A stretch of DNA of 64,000 bases, taken from NCBI RefSeq assembly GCF_004355225.1, contig NZ_CP037933.1:310001-374000 (forward strand), given 5' to 3'. Position 1 is the stretch's first letter, and every line of letters starts with the position of its first letter. The stretch is from Flavobacterium nackdongense. GTDB lineage: Bacteria; Bacteroidota; Bacteroidia; Flavobacteriales; Flavobacteriaceae. The notes under the pieces are model-generated. The model was given only the letters and a program-made list of their open reading frames with translations. It had not been told where the DNA came from and did not search any database. The translations under genes were made by a program, and so were the position numbers. Shown piece after piece: positions 25,252 through 34,080 of this stretch.

Positions 25252-25374
25252 GCTCCGCAAAGTCTCCGACTTTGAGGCAGTGATTTTCGGTTTCCAACCG
25301 ACTTTATTTTTGGCTTAATTTAGGTCAGTCACAGACTGATTAACGCATCCTCAAAGTCGGAGACTTTGCGGAGC
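25252..25374. repeat. Multi-hairpin repeat element, copy 2 (intact)
   Basis: The 26-bp terminal arms (25252..25277 and 25349..25374) are perfect inverted copies. Each arm is itself a small palindrome (AAAGTC-TCC-GACTTT). Between them are TCGGTT-TCC-AACCGA and CAGTC-ACA-GACTG. The element can fold either as one long stem with a two-hairpin head or as four successive hairpins with three-base loops. Confidence 0.9.
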
Positions 25375-25386
25375 TGTGACTGAATC

Positions 25387-26049
25387 TCATTCTGCTATTT
25401 TTACTTTGTGCATTACTAGTTCCAGTTTGCTATATTCAGTAATGATATTTATCGTAATTATTGCCAATAGTATTCCAATTCCATTGGAGATTATTTGACC
25501 AATAGTACTCCTGGTCAATTCATCAATTGTTTCTGCTTTCACGGAATATTTAAAAACAAATCGTCCAACAAACCAATTAATAATCCAAAATGCCCACCAT
25601 AAACCCAAGGAAGGCATTGAAAGGTGCTCACTTGTATGCGCTTCATTTCTTTTTAAAAATAATTGGGTTTCCTGAAACAATTCTTTCATTATTTGATACG
25701 GTCTAAAGAGGTTTACAATGGGCGCAAACCAACAACCTGCAGCCCAACCTTCGGAATGCGATAAGTGATTCACTATCAAATGAAGATTAAAATAAGCCCG
25801 ACGGAACCATTGAATGAAAGTAATGGCGGACACCACAAAAATAATAATTTGAATGATACCAATGGCTTGTTCTCGATTGTCATTTGAAGTTATAGCTTCT
25901 GCCGAAATTTCGCCTCCATTTGTGGCTGTTTGCAGTAAGTCGTATTGAAAATAACTGGAAATTAAGGATATGCAATTCATTGCCAAAGCTATCCAAATTA
26001 GGAGAATTGCATTTTGAGATCGCTGTTCGTTTGGTTTTAAATCTTGCAT
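25387..26049 (-). CDS. DUF4328 membrane protein
   Basis: The 220-residue protein has about four to five membrane segments (ILLIWIALAMNCISLIS, AIGIIQIIIFVVSAITFIQWF, LWWAFWIINWFVGRFVF, ISNGIGILLAIITINIITE). The motif FIQWFRRAYFNLHLI and HSEGWAAGCWFAPIVNLFRPYQIMKEL are diagnostic for DUF4328. Function unknown. It starts a minus-strand group of envelope genes. Confidence 0.85.
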   Translation of the reverse strand: MQDLKPNEQRSQNAILLIWIALAMNCISLISSYFQYDLLQTATNGGEISAEAITSNDNREQAIGIIQIIIFVVSAITFIQWFRRAYFNLHLIVNHLSHSEGWAAGCWFAPIVNLFRPYQIMKELFQETQLFLKRNEAHTSEHLSMPSLGLWWAFWIINWFVGRFVFKYSVKAETIDELTRSTIGQIISNGIGILLAIITINIITEYSKLELVMHKVKIAE

Positions 26050-26136
26050 TTTTTTATTTTATTTTTTGGTGTTTATTTGGGGTGTGTTGACTATTATTGT
26101 GGGTAAGTTTAGCGAGACTTCTCCTTAATTTGTTTT

Positions 26137-28176
26137 TTATAGTAATTCACATTGGTACTCTAAGAGATTTCTTTTAATCAAAAAATACTCTCGCGAAATT
26201 AAGTATCCGAAATTATGTAGTGCTTTGAAAAGAATCTCTAATTCAGAGTCAATATATTTATCCTTGCTAAAGTACACCCAATCTTCTTTTAGATACATAT
26301 CGAAACTTTCTTTGATAGGCTGGGTAATTTCCGGTTTACAAATTTCACTTTCGAGCAGAATTTGTATTTCTTTTTTCAAGTCTATTTCGAGCTTATGTAG
26401 CTTACTTAAATTGGATTTAATCTGTTCAATAGGGGTAATATTGCGTATAAAATCGGATTCATTGATAAGACTATAATACAATTCCAATTTTTTATCATAC
26501 TCTTTGTCGCAATTAAAAAAATTAATATACTTTGATTTTAAGGCTGTTTCTAATCCTTTTCCTTTGGCTTGATGATAAAAGTAGGCATAAATAGTACTAT
26601 CATTATTAGTGATTTTAGCCTTTAAATCTTCGTTTTCTTTTTCGATTTTTGGAATTAGTAAACCCGCTTCTTTTGCTTTAAACTTTTGACCATCATAATC
26701 AAATGTTTTTATAGAAATCAGTTTGTTTTCAATATTGGATAAGGTGTTTTTGTCATTTTCAATAGCAATAAAATCATAAACCATATCAATTTTTTCTTTA
26801 TCGAAGAGCGACTCTAAATCTAGATTTGGATTTGAATTTTCGATCTCATTTAGCTCAAAATGATTGGGATTTTTATTGTCATAATAACCATTGTACAATT
26901 TATTAAAAGTACTTTTTTCGTAAATATCTACGTATTCATTTTTGAAATCCTCGATTTTTAAAGACTGCAATTGATCTGAATTTTCAACAAATGAAAACAA
27001 TTTAGAAGTCAAGTTTTTTTGAAGTGTTTCTGCATCAACGAATAATGAGTTTGCTGACTGTTGGATTGGATCTTCTTTGATAATATTGAGTCTCTCTAAA
27101 TTAGCAATTCTATCTTCAGTGCTAGGGTGGGAAGCCCATTGGTCTTTTATGATGAGCTTTGATTTATTGTATTTACTTAAATCTAAAGCCGAAACTACGG
27201 GCAAATTGTTCTTAAAAGCTAATTCACTCTCTTTGGCTAAAAAGTGTAGAACAAAATTTTGTTCCGCATAAATATTAGCACTTTTTATGTTTTCAGATAT
27301 TTTATTTTCATAAAAATTAATTACCGCATTATATGAATGATCGGCCAAATCCATTCTTAACAAGGATTCCTTTAGAGGAACAAACCCTGCTACATTAGCC
27401 GCTACCTTATCAGCATGAAATTCCATTTCTCTTGAAAGAGCCAAATAATTAATATTGATGTAATCATACATTTTTTTTAGTATCCATTGAATTCCTTGAA
27501 TTATTTTGAAAGCAATAGCAACAAAAATCGAAAAATAACCACTTACATTAGCCCATTTGCTGATCATTTTATCAAACGACTCATTATCATAAAGCATATT
27601 GAAAATTACCTGATTCACATTGTAAACGTAGCTTCCCACTTTCATACTTTTTTGGGAAAAATGCCCGAATTCATGAGCCAAAATCGCTTTGAGTTCTTGC
27701 TCTGTTATGGTGTTTACCAATCCTAATCCTATTTGTAAGTTTTTCTTAACGGGGAAAAACATACTCCAAAAACTGGAATCATAAAAAACACTGGCATTTA
27801 CTTCAGTTGATAAATATACTTTTTTGGGAAAATCGGTATGCACTTCTTCAACAATAGCATTGATAAACGCAAACAATTTAGGTTCCGTTTGTGCTGTAAT
27901 TTCAGTCAGTTGACTTCTATCAATCTTATGTTTTTTGAAAATGAATTTAAACAGAAAAGCAAGTATAAAAAATCCTAAGCTGGCTAAACCAACACCTAAA
28001 CCAATAGTAATGGCCATAGGTTTTGCAGCAATAATATAAAATCCTCCTAGTACGCTAAAAATGGTTAATGCTATGGCTACAGCCAAAAGTAAAATGTAAA
28101 CTATCAAAAATAAAGCAATGGAGATAATCGCTTTTGTGGTTACTTTTTTAAAATTATTCGAAACTTCAATATTCAT
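26137..28176 (-). CDS. Membrane-bound M48 family metallopeptidase
   Basis: The 679-residue protein has two N-terminal membrane helices (about 15-80) and a further hydrophobic pair near 215-235. The zinc motif HEFGH is at residues 168-172 and the third ligand lies in EMEFHADKVAANVAG near 250, as in HtpX/Ste24-like enzymes. The C-terminal 300 residues are helical and charged and are longer than in HtpX. It should degrade membrane or envelope proteins. The catalytic residues are intact. Confidence 0.85.
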   Translation of the reverse strand: MNIEVSNNFKKVTTKAIISIALFLIVYILLLAVAIALTIFSVLGGFYIIAAKPMAITIGLGVGLASLGFFILAFLFKFIFKKHKIDRSQLTEITAQTEPKLFAFINAIVEEVHTDFPKKVYLSTEVNASVFYDSSFWSMFFPVKKNLQIGLGLVNTITEQELKAILAHEFGHFSQKSMKVGSYVYNVNQVIFNMLYDNESFDKMISKWANVSGYFSIFVAIAFKIIQGIQWILKKMYDYININYLALSREMEFHADKVAANVAGFVPLKESLLRMDLADHSYNAVINFYENKISENIKSANIYAEQNFVLHFLAKESELAFKNNLPVVSALDLSKYNKSKLIIKDQWASHPSTEDRIANLERLNIIKEDPIQQSANSLFVDAETLQKNLTSKLFSFVENSDQLQSLKIEDFKNEYVDIYEKSTFNKLYNGYYDNKNPNHFELNEIENSNPNLDLESLFDKEKIDMVYDFIAIENDKNTLSNIENKLISIKTFDYDGQKFKAKEAGLLIPKIEKENEDLKAKITNNDSTIYAYFYHQAKGKGLETALKSKYINFFNCDKEYDKKLELYYSLINESDFIRNITPIEQIKSNLSKLHKLEIDLKKEIQILLESEICKPEITQPIKESFDMYLKEDWVYFSKDKYIDSELEILFKALHNFGYLISREYFLIKRNLLEYQCELL

Positions 28177-28302
28177 AGGTTTGTTTTTGGAAAATAAGAT
28201 TTAAGGTTTTGGGGTTAGGTTTGCTATTTCTAATAGCGTTTGTGCGTTGTAGTGGGTGGGAAGTTGGGAGGCTTTGTAAAGCTGGCGATTGTAGTCATTT
28301 TT

Positions 28303-29004
28303 TTATTCAAGTTTAAATTTCACGTTAACAATACTTTCAATTTTAATTTTTTGAAATTCAACATCAATAGGTTTATACTCTTGTTTCGTTTTTCTGCTAT
28401 ATCCGGTAACTACAACTTCCTGTAAACTTCCACCGTCGTCAAAATTTTTTACGTTTGTCAAGTCAGAAATAAATATGGCATTGCCTACTTTTTGTTTCAA
28501 AGGTTTAGTCATAAATTCTGCTTGAATTTTTGCTTTTGCAATTGCATTTGACTTCAGTATGAGTTTTATTTTTTCATATTCACTATTTTCAGTTTTGACT
28601 ACACGGATATTTGAAATTTCAATGGTTTCAAGTTCAGCAATTATGCTTCCAGCCATTTTTGCATTTTCAACAACTAAATTATATGATTTTGATTTAATAA
28701 CATCTGATTCTTTGATGAAGTATTTTTTGAAATTACTAGCCAAATCATTCAAACTTAAATTTTGGTTGGTATTAATTCCCAAACCTTTTAATTTCTGCTC
28801 CATTAAATTTTCTAATTCTTCAACAGAATATTTGTCTTTTGTATCTTTTTCAGAAATTATAATGTTCAGATGAATTCTATTGGGTACTACCAATGTATCG
28901 GCAATTGCGGAAGTTTCGATATAAGGTAAATCAATGAAGTTTTTCGTTTGCGAATACGTTTTCACTGAGATAATAATTAAAAACAATAATGTTAATTTTT
29001 TCAT
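28303..29004 (-). CDS. SIMPL domain (DUF541) secreted protein
   Basis: From the ATG at 29004 the product is 233 residues with signal peptide MKKLTLLFLIIISVKTYSQ. The body fits SIMPL/DUF541: PNRIHLNIIISEKD, then KSYNLVVENAKMAGSIIAELETIEISNIRV, and AIAKAKIQAEFMTKPLKQKVGNAIFISD. Relatives are periplasmic or outer-membrane proteins of uncertain role. Upstream start at 29046 would precede the signal with charged residues. Confidence 0.7.
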   Translation of the reverse strand: MKKLTLLFLIIISVKTYSQTKNFIDLPYIETSAIADTLVVPNRIHLNIIISEKDTKDKYSVEELENLMEQKLKGLGINTNQNLSLNDLASNFKKYFIKESDVIKSKSYNLVVENAKMAGSIIAELETIEISNIRVVKTENSEYEKIKLILKSNAIAKAKIQAEFMTKPLKQKVGNAIFISDLTNVKNFDDGGSLQEVVVTGYSRKTKQEYKPIDVEFQKIKIESIVNVKFKLE

Positions 29005-29091
29005 TTTCTGGGGTTTGGTTTTTTTTGGAGTTAAGATTTTGTCCAATTTTTAGTTACTATAGCGGTGGAGAGGCTTTCTTTAGCTTGGATT

Positions 29092-29532
29092 TTATTTCAA
29101 TTCCGTTTCAAGCTTTTTTTTCGAAACTTCAACAAGGCTACTTTTTAATGGAAAACTATAAATTATTAAAATTTTATCTTTGACATAAATTTGTTCAGGA
29201 TGCTCTCTAGTAGCTTTATTTCCGCCCCAAAGTAAGCCTTTTAAAAAGCTTTCCATTTCGAACTTCTCCTCAAACTCAAAATACATAATACTTCCGCTAT
29301 CTTTTTTATTTTCAAAATTTTGAATATCCTTTGATTTGAGTTTTCCAATGAAGGATTCATACATATCTGGACGCTTATAAAATGTACACGCTTGGATTGA
29401 AATACATTGTGACTCATTAGTTAATTTGTATTCTGCTGGAATTTCATTTTCAGCCAGTTTGATTTTCTCCCATGTTTGGGCTGATGTATTAAAACTGTAA
29501 AGGATTGCAAAAAGGAATAAGATGTTTTTCAT
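29092..29532 (-). CDS. Secreted hypothetical protein
   Basis: The 146-residue protein has a clear signal peptide (MKNILFLFAILYSFNTSAQ) and a small alpha/beta body (ESFIGKLKSKDIQNFENKK, GSIMYFEFEEKFEMESFLKGLLWGG). It carries two cysteines near residue 43-49. I do not recognise a family. It lies in the minus-strand envelope gene group. Confidence 0.55.
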   Translation of the reverse strand: MKNILFLFAILYSFNTSAQTWEKIKLAENEIPAEYKLTNESQCISIQACTFYKRPDMYESFIGKLKSKDIQNFENKKDSGSIMYFEFEEKFEMESFLKGLLWGGNKATREHPEQIYVKDKILIIYSFPLKSSLVEVSKKKLETELK

Positions 29533-29620
29533 ATTTTAAATATTGTTTAATAATTCTTGGTAATAATTTTTGAATTAAGGTTCTTGTAATTATATAGGTT
29601 GTTGTTGCATTTTGTTGTTT

Positions 29621-29691
29621 TCACGAGCGTGTCGTTCCAGGCTCCGCAAAGTCTCCGACTTTGAGGTCGTGATTTTCGGTTTCCAACCGAC
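29621..29691. repeat. Multi-hairpin repeat element, copy 3 (left half) with CGAGCGTG joint
   Basis: TCACGAGCGTGTCGTTCC is a decayed CGAGCGTGACGCTCG hairpin (intact at 31887..31901). It runs straight into GCTCCGCAAAGTCTCCGACT at 29641, the left half of the 25252 element, which stops after AACCGACGG. The right half is missing; the next gene's stop codon begins at 29700. Confidence 0.75.
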
Positions 29692-29697
29692 GGGGAG

Positions 29698-30165
29698 TTA
29701 CTTCATTTCTTTGATTAACTGTTTGATTTTTTTAGAAGGTTTGATTTTATTGTCGGCGACCGCAATATAGTTTACTAGTATTTTTTCGGATTGATTGTAC
29801 ATTTCATCACTGCTCAATTTTCCGCCTGTATTTTCGATTACGGCTTTTGACATAGCTGCCATATAAAGACTCAATAAATCTGTTTCTCCATTGGTCAATT
29901 TCATTACTTTTTCGCCAATATCAAAGGTGTAATCGGGAGTTGCTTCCATCCATTTCATGATGTATTTGATAGCATTTAATCGGTTCAGTTCTGCTTGTTC
30001 TGCTGGGGTGCTGAACAGATAATTAGCACAAGTTAAAACTTGACTTTCGGCCGATTTACAGCTTTCTTTTGATTTTAATTCAACATTGGCCAATTCGCTA
30101 AAATTTTGACCAAAAGACATTGTGGAAGTAAGGGCAATCAGGGCAATAAAAATAATTTTTTTCAT
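29698..30165 (-). CDS. Secreted helical hypothetical protein
   Basis: From the ATG at 30165 the product is 155 residues with signal peptide MKKIIFIALIALTSTMSFGQ. The mature part is helical with KSKESCKSAESQVLTCANYLFSTPAEQ, KYIMKWMEATPDYTFDIGEKVMKLTNG and LSLYMAAMSKAVIE. It is probably periplasmic. No family name can be given. Confidence 0.6.
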   Translation of the reverse strand: MKKIIFIALIALTSTMSFGQNFSELANVELKSKESCKSAESQVLTCANYLFSTPAEQAELNRLNAIKYIMKWMEATPDYTFDIGEKVMKLTNGETDLLSLYMAAMSKAVIENTGGKLSSDEMYNQSEKILVNYIAVADNKIKPSKKIKQLIKEMK

Positions 30166-30227
30166 AAGGTACAGGTTTTGATTTGATAGCATTTGGTTTT
30201 TTGTTTCTAATTTTTATTTGAAATTGT

Positions 30228-30253
30228 GGGCACGGATTACAAATCCGCGGTAT
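30228..30253. repeat. CACGGATTRCAAATCCG hairpin, copy 1
   Basis: GGGCACGGATTACAAATCCGC contains CGGATT-ACA-AATCCG, a six-base stem with a three-base loop. A second copy lies at 30701..30727, on the other side of the RDD gene. Confidence 0.75.
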
Positions 30254-30265
30254 TGGGTTTTTTGT

Positions 30266-30637
30266 TTATTCAAGGTGATAGCAATCGACAGTATTGGTAT
30301 AAATCATTAGTACTGCAAGGAATTTCTCTTTGAAACTAAGTTCAGTTTGATTTGGTTTGGCAAATTTCATATTCAAAACTGCCATTCCAAGTGTTTTTCC
30401 TAAAAAAAGAATGGTTATAAGTCTATAAACAATGAATATTAGTAAGACATAAAAAAGTATAAAACTTTGCACATTTGGAAAATCTATTGCATTGGCTATT
30501 TTTGGGAAATAATGAAATAAAGCAGTTTGAAAAATAATTACCAAAATAGCATCAATAAGCCCTGCACCATTTTTTCTTAAACTGTCAGACTTTTTCAGTT
30601 TATAATTTTCGTTGTCAAATTCTTTAAATTCATTCAT
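30266..30637 (-). CDS. RDD family membrane protein
   Basis: From the ATG at 30637 the product is 123 residues. It has two to three membrane helices (AGLIDAILVIIFQTALFHYF, FILFYVLLIFIVYRLITILF) and the RDD-family signature FLGKTLGMAVLNMKF plus the conserved N-terminal RKNGAGLIDAILV (the Arg/Asp pattern). RDD proteins are small inner-membrane proteins, some with Na+/H+ or sugar-transport links. No partner gene is evident here. Confidence 0.75.
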   Translation of the reverse strand: MNEFKEFDNENYKLKKSDSLRKNGAGLIDAILVIIFQTALFHYFPKIANAIDFPNVQSFILFYVLLIFIVYRLITILFLGKTLGMAVLNMKFAKPNQTELSFKEKFLAVLMIYTNTVDCYHLE

Positions 30638-30700
30638 TTTGTTTTGTTTTGTTGTGTATTTTGTATGTATGAAGTCGGGTTTTTGTTTGCTCTCGTTTGT

Positions 30701-30727
30701 TGGCACGGATTGCAAATCCGCGCTATC
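30701..30727. repeat. CACGGATTRCAAATCCG hairpin, copy 2
   Basis: TGGCACGGATTGCAAATCCG continues GCGCTATC; the CGGATT-GCA-AATCCG stem is the same as at 30228. The two copies are direct repeats flanking the RDD gene. Confidence 0.75.
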
Positions 30728-30786
30728 GAGTTCAATTTCATAGTTTTAAGTTTTGTTTGAACATTTTTTTATTTTAGCTTCTTAAC

Positions 30787-31800
30787 TTAAACATCAGTTA
30801 ATAATGGATTTATATCAACCGAATAAAAATCACTTCGCCCATTGTCCAAAGAGTAAAACCTCACTCGAAGTTGCCCGTAAATATCAATCGTAAATATCAT
30901 TTTCATTTTTGCTTCGCCTTGTGGCTTTGCGGGTAAACCACGGAGAAAAACACCACCGACTTTTTTATTAGTACTTTGTTTAGGTAATTTTTTATTTAAG
31001 TTGGCAATTTTATTTTCTCCATAGTACAATGTACTTGAACAAGTTGTTTGATTATCTTCACTCGTAATAAGAGTTCTGCTAATCTTGATTGGTAAAATTG
31101 TTCCCTTTTCGACTCCGATTAAATAATTATTACCTTTAACTTCTGCACCAACTGAACTTAATAATTTTCTTTTATTCGTTAAGTTTAATCTAACTGCGGA
31201 CTCTTGGACTTTGATATTATGTGGAGATAATTTAAAAGCTGATTCAACTATTTCAGGTCGGTTGGTTGCTTTGGCTTCATAAATAATATCGTTGGCTAAA
31301 TATTCTCGAGAGCTTAAATCGTTGAACTCTTCAATTTCAAATGTTGTTAATCGTTGAATTTTTTGAACTTCTTGAAGTTGTGCTGACAAATGGATAAACT
31401 CTTCACGAAAAGCAGAAACAGTTTCATGCTCATCTCTTATAATTAGAATATTCTCGCTATTCTTGTCTTCTGCATAATATGTCCAATTATAAGATCCGTT
31501 AATTAGCGTTTTGTTATCAATAACACAAAATTTGTTGTGCATAGGGTATTCATTGGCTGAAAAATAAAATTTTCCGCCAAGGTCAATGAAAGATTGAAAA
31601 TCAAGCCCTGCATCACGATTATTAGTGTAGTCATTATGAATAATTAGAGAAACCTTTTTACCATTTTTTAATTTATCACATAATAAATCATAGAGGTCGT
31701 GGTTAGTAAACCAATACATAGCTACAAAAATTTCTTCTTCTGCTTCTTCTAATGTCTTAAGTATTGCATTTCTAATATTTGTGAAATAAGGCTTTACCAT
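30787..31800 (-). CDS. PLD-type (HKD) nuclease domain fused to Hsp70 substrate-binding domain
   Basis: The 337-residue protein has an N-terminal phospholipase-D fold with one HKD motif: His88, Lys90, Asp95 in HNKFCVID, followed by GSYNW (102-106). One HKD per chain points to a dimeric enzyme of the Nuc/BfiI type, usually a nuclease. After a helical linker (145-215), residues about 216-320 read like the beta-sandwich substrate-binding domain of DnaK: SVGAEVKGNNYLIGVEKGT, LPIK, SEDNQTTC, YYGENKIANLNKKL, GLPAKPQGEAKM and FTIDIYGQLRV. There is no ATPase domain. It lies 125 bp downstream of a Septu-like pair on the same strand, so a defence role is likely but inferred. Confidence 0.8.
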   Translation of the reverse strand: MVKPYFTNIRNAILKTLEEAEEEIFVAMYWFTNHDLYDLLCDKLKNGKKVSLIIHNDYTNNRDAGLDFQSFIDLGGKFYFSANEYPMHNKFCVIDNKTLINGSYNWTYYAEDKNSENILIIRDEHETVSAFREEFIHLSAQLQEVQKIQRLTTFEIEEFNDLSSREYLANDIIYEAKATNRPEIVESAFKLSPHNIKVQESAVRLNLTNKRKLLSSVGAEVKGNNYLIGVEKGTILPIKISRTLITSEDNQTTCSSTLYYGENKIANLNKKLPKQSTNKKVGGVFLRGLPAKPQGEAKMKMIFTIDIYGQLRVRFYSLDNGRSDFYSVDINPLLTDV

Positions 31801-31884
31801 ATTGTTATTAATAAATATTTTAATTTTTTAGTCAACCTATTTCAGGAAATGATACAATTTTGAATGTAGTTGCTTTTGATTGTT

Positions 31885-31903
31885 CACGAGCGTGACGCTC
31901 GCG
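31885..31903. repeat. CGAGCGTGACGCTCG hairpin
   Basis: A perfect seven-base stem (CGAGCGT / ACGCTCG, one-base loop) at 31887..31901 lies between the PLD-Hsp70 gene and the HNH gene. The decayed copy is at 29621. It may separate the transcripts. Confidence 0.7.
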
Positions 31904-31925
31904 CAATCTGGGGGCTTGGTGGCTT

Positions 31926-32678
31926 CTATTTTTCAAGGTTTAATGCCGTTTTATTCAAGTCGATTTCAAGTTGAGATAATTCTGCGTCCCAAAAATTTAA
32001 TAAAGTCAATTTAATTTTTAATGCATCATATTCTGTGTCGGTTAAAATCACTGTAGCGGATGTTGCAGAATAAATAGAATTAGGAAGTCCTTCTTTCATA
32101 AGATCTTTTATTCCATTAATTATTCTGTTTTTTCTTCGAGTGCTTGTCTGAACACCATTGATATAATCTTCTGTCAATTCATTTAATTGCTCCAATTTGA
32201 CTTGGATAGCATTGCCAATCTCAAATCTTTTTTTAACTAATCTGTCTTGGTCATTTAAGTTTAATACTGAAACTGTTAATTTGCCAATATCATCAGAACC
32301 CTTTATTCTATATCTCCAATATTTTAAATGATTTTTTGGGTCAATACTACTTGGGTCAATAATTGGTTCTTTCATTGTGTCATGGTCATTTTTAGTGCCA
32401 TTGCACTTTTTGCAAGATGGTAGTAGATTTTCCCACTCTAACACTTCTTCTTTATAAAGGTCTTTATGATGGAAATGCTAGACTTCTAAATATTTACTTT
32501 CTTCTTTTATGTTAGCTTCACAATAGCAACATTTGTCATTAGAAAATCCCAATAAACCTTTTTTAAGAAAATCAATATTCCAAACAGATTTTCCTGATAA
32601 TTTAAATTCATCTGTTAATTTAACTTGCAATTCAGTAGTAAGTTCAACTGGTTTTGGTGTTCTGTCTAACTTAATCAT
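31926..32678 (-). pseudogene. ptuB: PtuB-like HNH endonuclease, interrupted by in-frame TAG
   Basis: Two stretches in one frame, 32678..32478 and 32444..31926, make a 250-codon HNH protein of the PtuB/TIGR02646 type. The first zinc knuckle CCYCEANIKE is before the stop; HFHHKDL, SCKKCNGTKNDHDT and IIDPSSIDPKNHLKY follow. The stop TAG (32478..32480) replaces the residue just before the predicted catalytic His (LEV-stop-HF; EH is usual in the family, so GAG to TAG is a one-base change). The gene starts inside the end of ptuA (8-bp overlap), as in Septu operons. Unless the stop is read through or is an assembly error, the nuclease is inactive. Confidence 0.8.
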
Positions 32679-33852
32679 TTGTTGAAATACCTGTTAATTG
32701 AATTTTTAATATTTTTTTAAGTGAGTTTTCTGGATGCAGCATTGTATCAAGAATTGTAAACTGTGTTGTTGCACTTTCAAAATCTTCATTATCAATCGCT
32801 ATATTAAAATTTAAAACTGCATCCAAATATGTTGATGTTCTTGTTTCAGTCATACCCATAACATCAGCTAATATTTCTTCCACTGTCCATCCTTGGCAAC
32901 CATATTCTTGATTTATAATAGGGTTTATTTTAACTTCATTATTGTCATCAAGTGTTAAAGGAATTATCTCTTTAGGATTTGCAACTTGAATAATATGAGG
33001 ACTGTGAGTTGATGTAAATACCTGTGCATTTGGTAAGATTATTTTTAATGCTTCATATATTTTTGCTTGCCATTCAGGATGTAAATGCAAATCAATTTCG
33101 TCGATAAATACTATTCCATCAAAATCTTTAGTGAATTTGCTCGGATTATTATATCTGAATTCTACTTCTTTTATTAAACCGATTAAAACAGCCATACAAG
33201 ACTTGTAGCCAGATGATAAATACTCAAAATAAATTTCCCCATTTTGTGTGTCTAATATAATATCATTAGAATTAGGACTTACCTTGCTAAATGAAATTTG
33301 TGGATTTAAAATATTAAAGCATTCTTTTGCAAGCGTAATGTTTTTAATTTGATTATCGTCTAGATGACCTTTATGAGCTGACCACAAATGTCTATTAACA
33401 AACCAATTTTTAAGGTCATTAGGTAGTGAGCCAGTAATTGTTTCACTTGCAAAACTATTATAGTTTTTTTGTGGGTCTTTGCTTATTGAATCCAATTGTC
33501 TATATGGAATATCTCTATGGGTTTTAAACACTATAATATCATTCGAATTATTATAAAATCCTTGTGTATTTTTATATGTATGTTCGTTTGGGTGAAAAGA
33601 AGTTACTTCGAATGATTTGGATTGATTTACATCATTAATTGAAACATTAATATCCCAATTCCCTTTTTCCAATCCTGCTGTTCTTTTTACGGAAGTATTA
33701 TTTATCCCAAAGGATTGAGCTAAGCAGTCTAATATAGTTGTTTTACCGATACCATTCTGTCCACAAATAATATTAAATTGATTATCAAATGATAGTTCCA
33801 AGTTTTTAATTGGTCCAATTCCAATAATCTTTACGTTGTTTATTTTAAGCAT
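32671..33852 (-). CDS. ptuA: PtuA-like AAA ATPase (Septu defence)
   Basis: The 393-residue protein is an ABC/SMC-type ATPase of the RecF-like defence group. Walker A is GQNGIGKTT (about 33-41), the signature LSSGYKSCM lies near 210, Walker B is IVFIDEIDLHLHPEW near 248, and the H-loop is STHSPHIIQ near 282. Length and domain order fit PtuA. It should form the sensor complex that controls the HNH partner encoded immediately downstream (8-bp overlap). All nucleotide motifs are intact. Confidence 0.85.
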   Translation of the reverse strand: MLKINNVKIIGIGPIKNLELSFDNQFNIICGQNGIGKTTILDCLAQSFGINNTSVKRTAGLEKGNWDINVSINDVNQSKSFEVTSFHPNEHTYKNTQGFYNNSNDIIVFKTHRDIPYRQLDSISKDPQKNYNSFASETITGSLPNDLKNWFVNRHLWSAHKGHLDDNQIKNITLAKECFNILNPQISFSKVSPNSNDIILDTQNGEIYFEYLSSGYKSCMAVLIGLIKEVEFRYNNPSKFTKDFDGIVFIDEIDLHLHPEWQAKIYEALKIILPNAQVFTSTHSPHIIQVANPKEIIPLTLDDNNEVKINPIINQEYGCQGWTVEEILADVMGMTETRTSTYLDAVLNFNIAIDNEDFESATTQFTILDTMLHPENSLKKILKIQLTGISTND

Positions 33853-33975
33853 ATATCTGTTTATTTAGCCAGTTTGTTTTGGCGTATTGGTTTTAAGTTA
33901 CAGTTAATTCTAATACATCATAACTAAATACTCTTTTTGGTTAAGTATATATATTATTTATATTCCTTTAAAATT

Positions 33976-33983
33976 CAAATATA
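33976..33983 (-). promoter_or_regulatory. Possible -7 element for the Septu operon
   Basis: TATATTTG on the minus strand matches TAnnTTTG, 124 bp before the ptuA ATG. The nearest TTG upstream is only 14 bp away, shorter than usual, so this is tentative. Confidence 0.35.
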
Positions 33984-34080
33984 TTTATTTTTTCTTACAA
34001 AAATTAAAAATATTTATTTTTTATTTTCCATTAATCGTTTGATTATTATGATTTTTAGTTTTGAAATTCTAAAAGTTATA

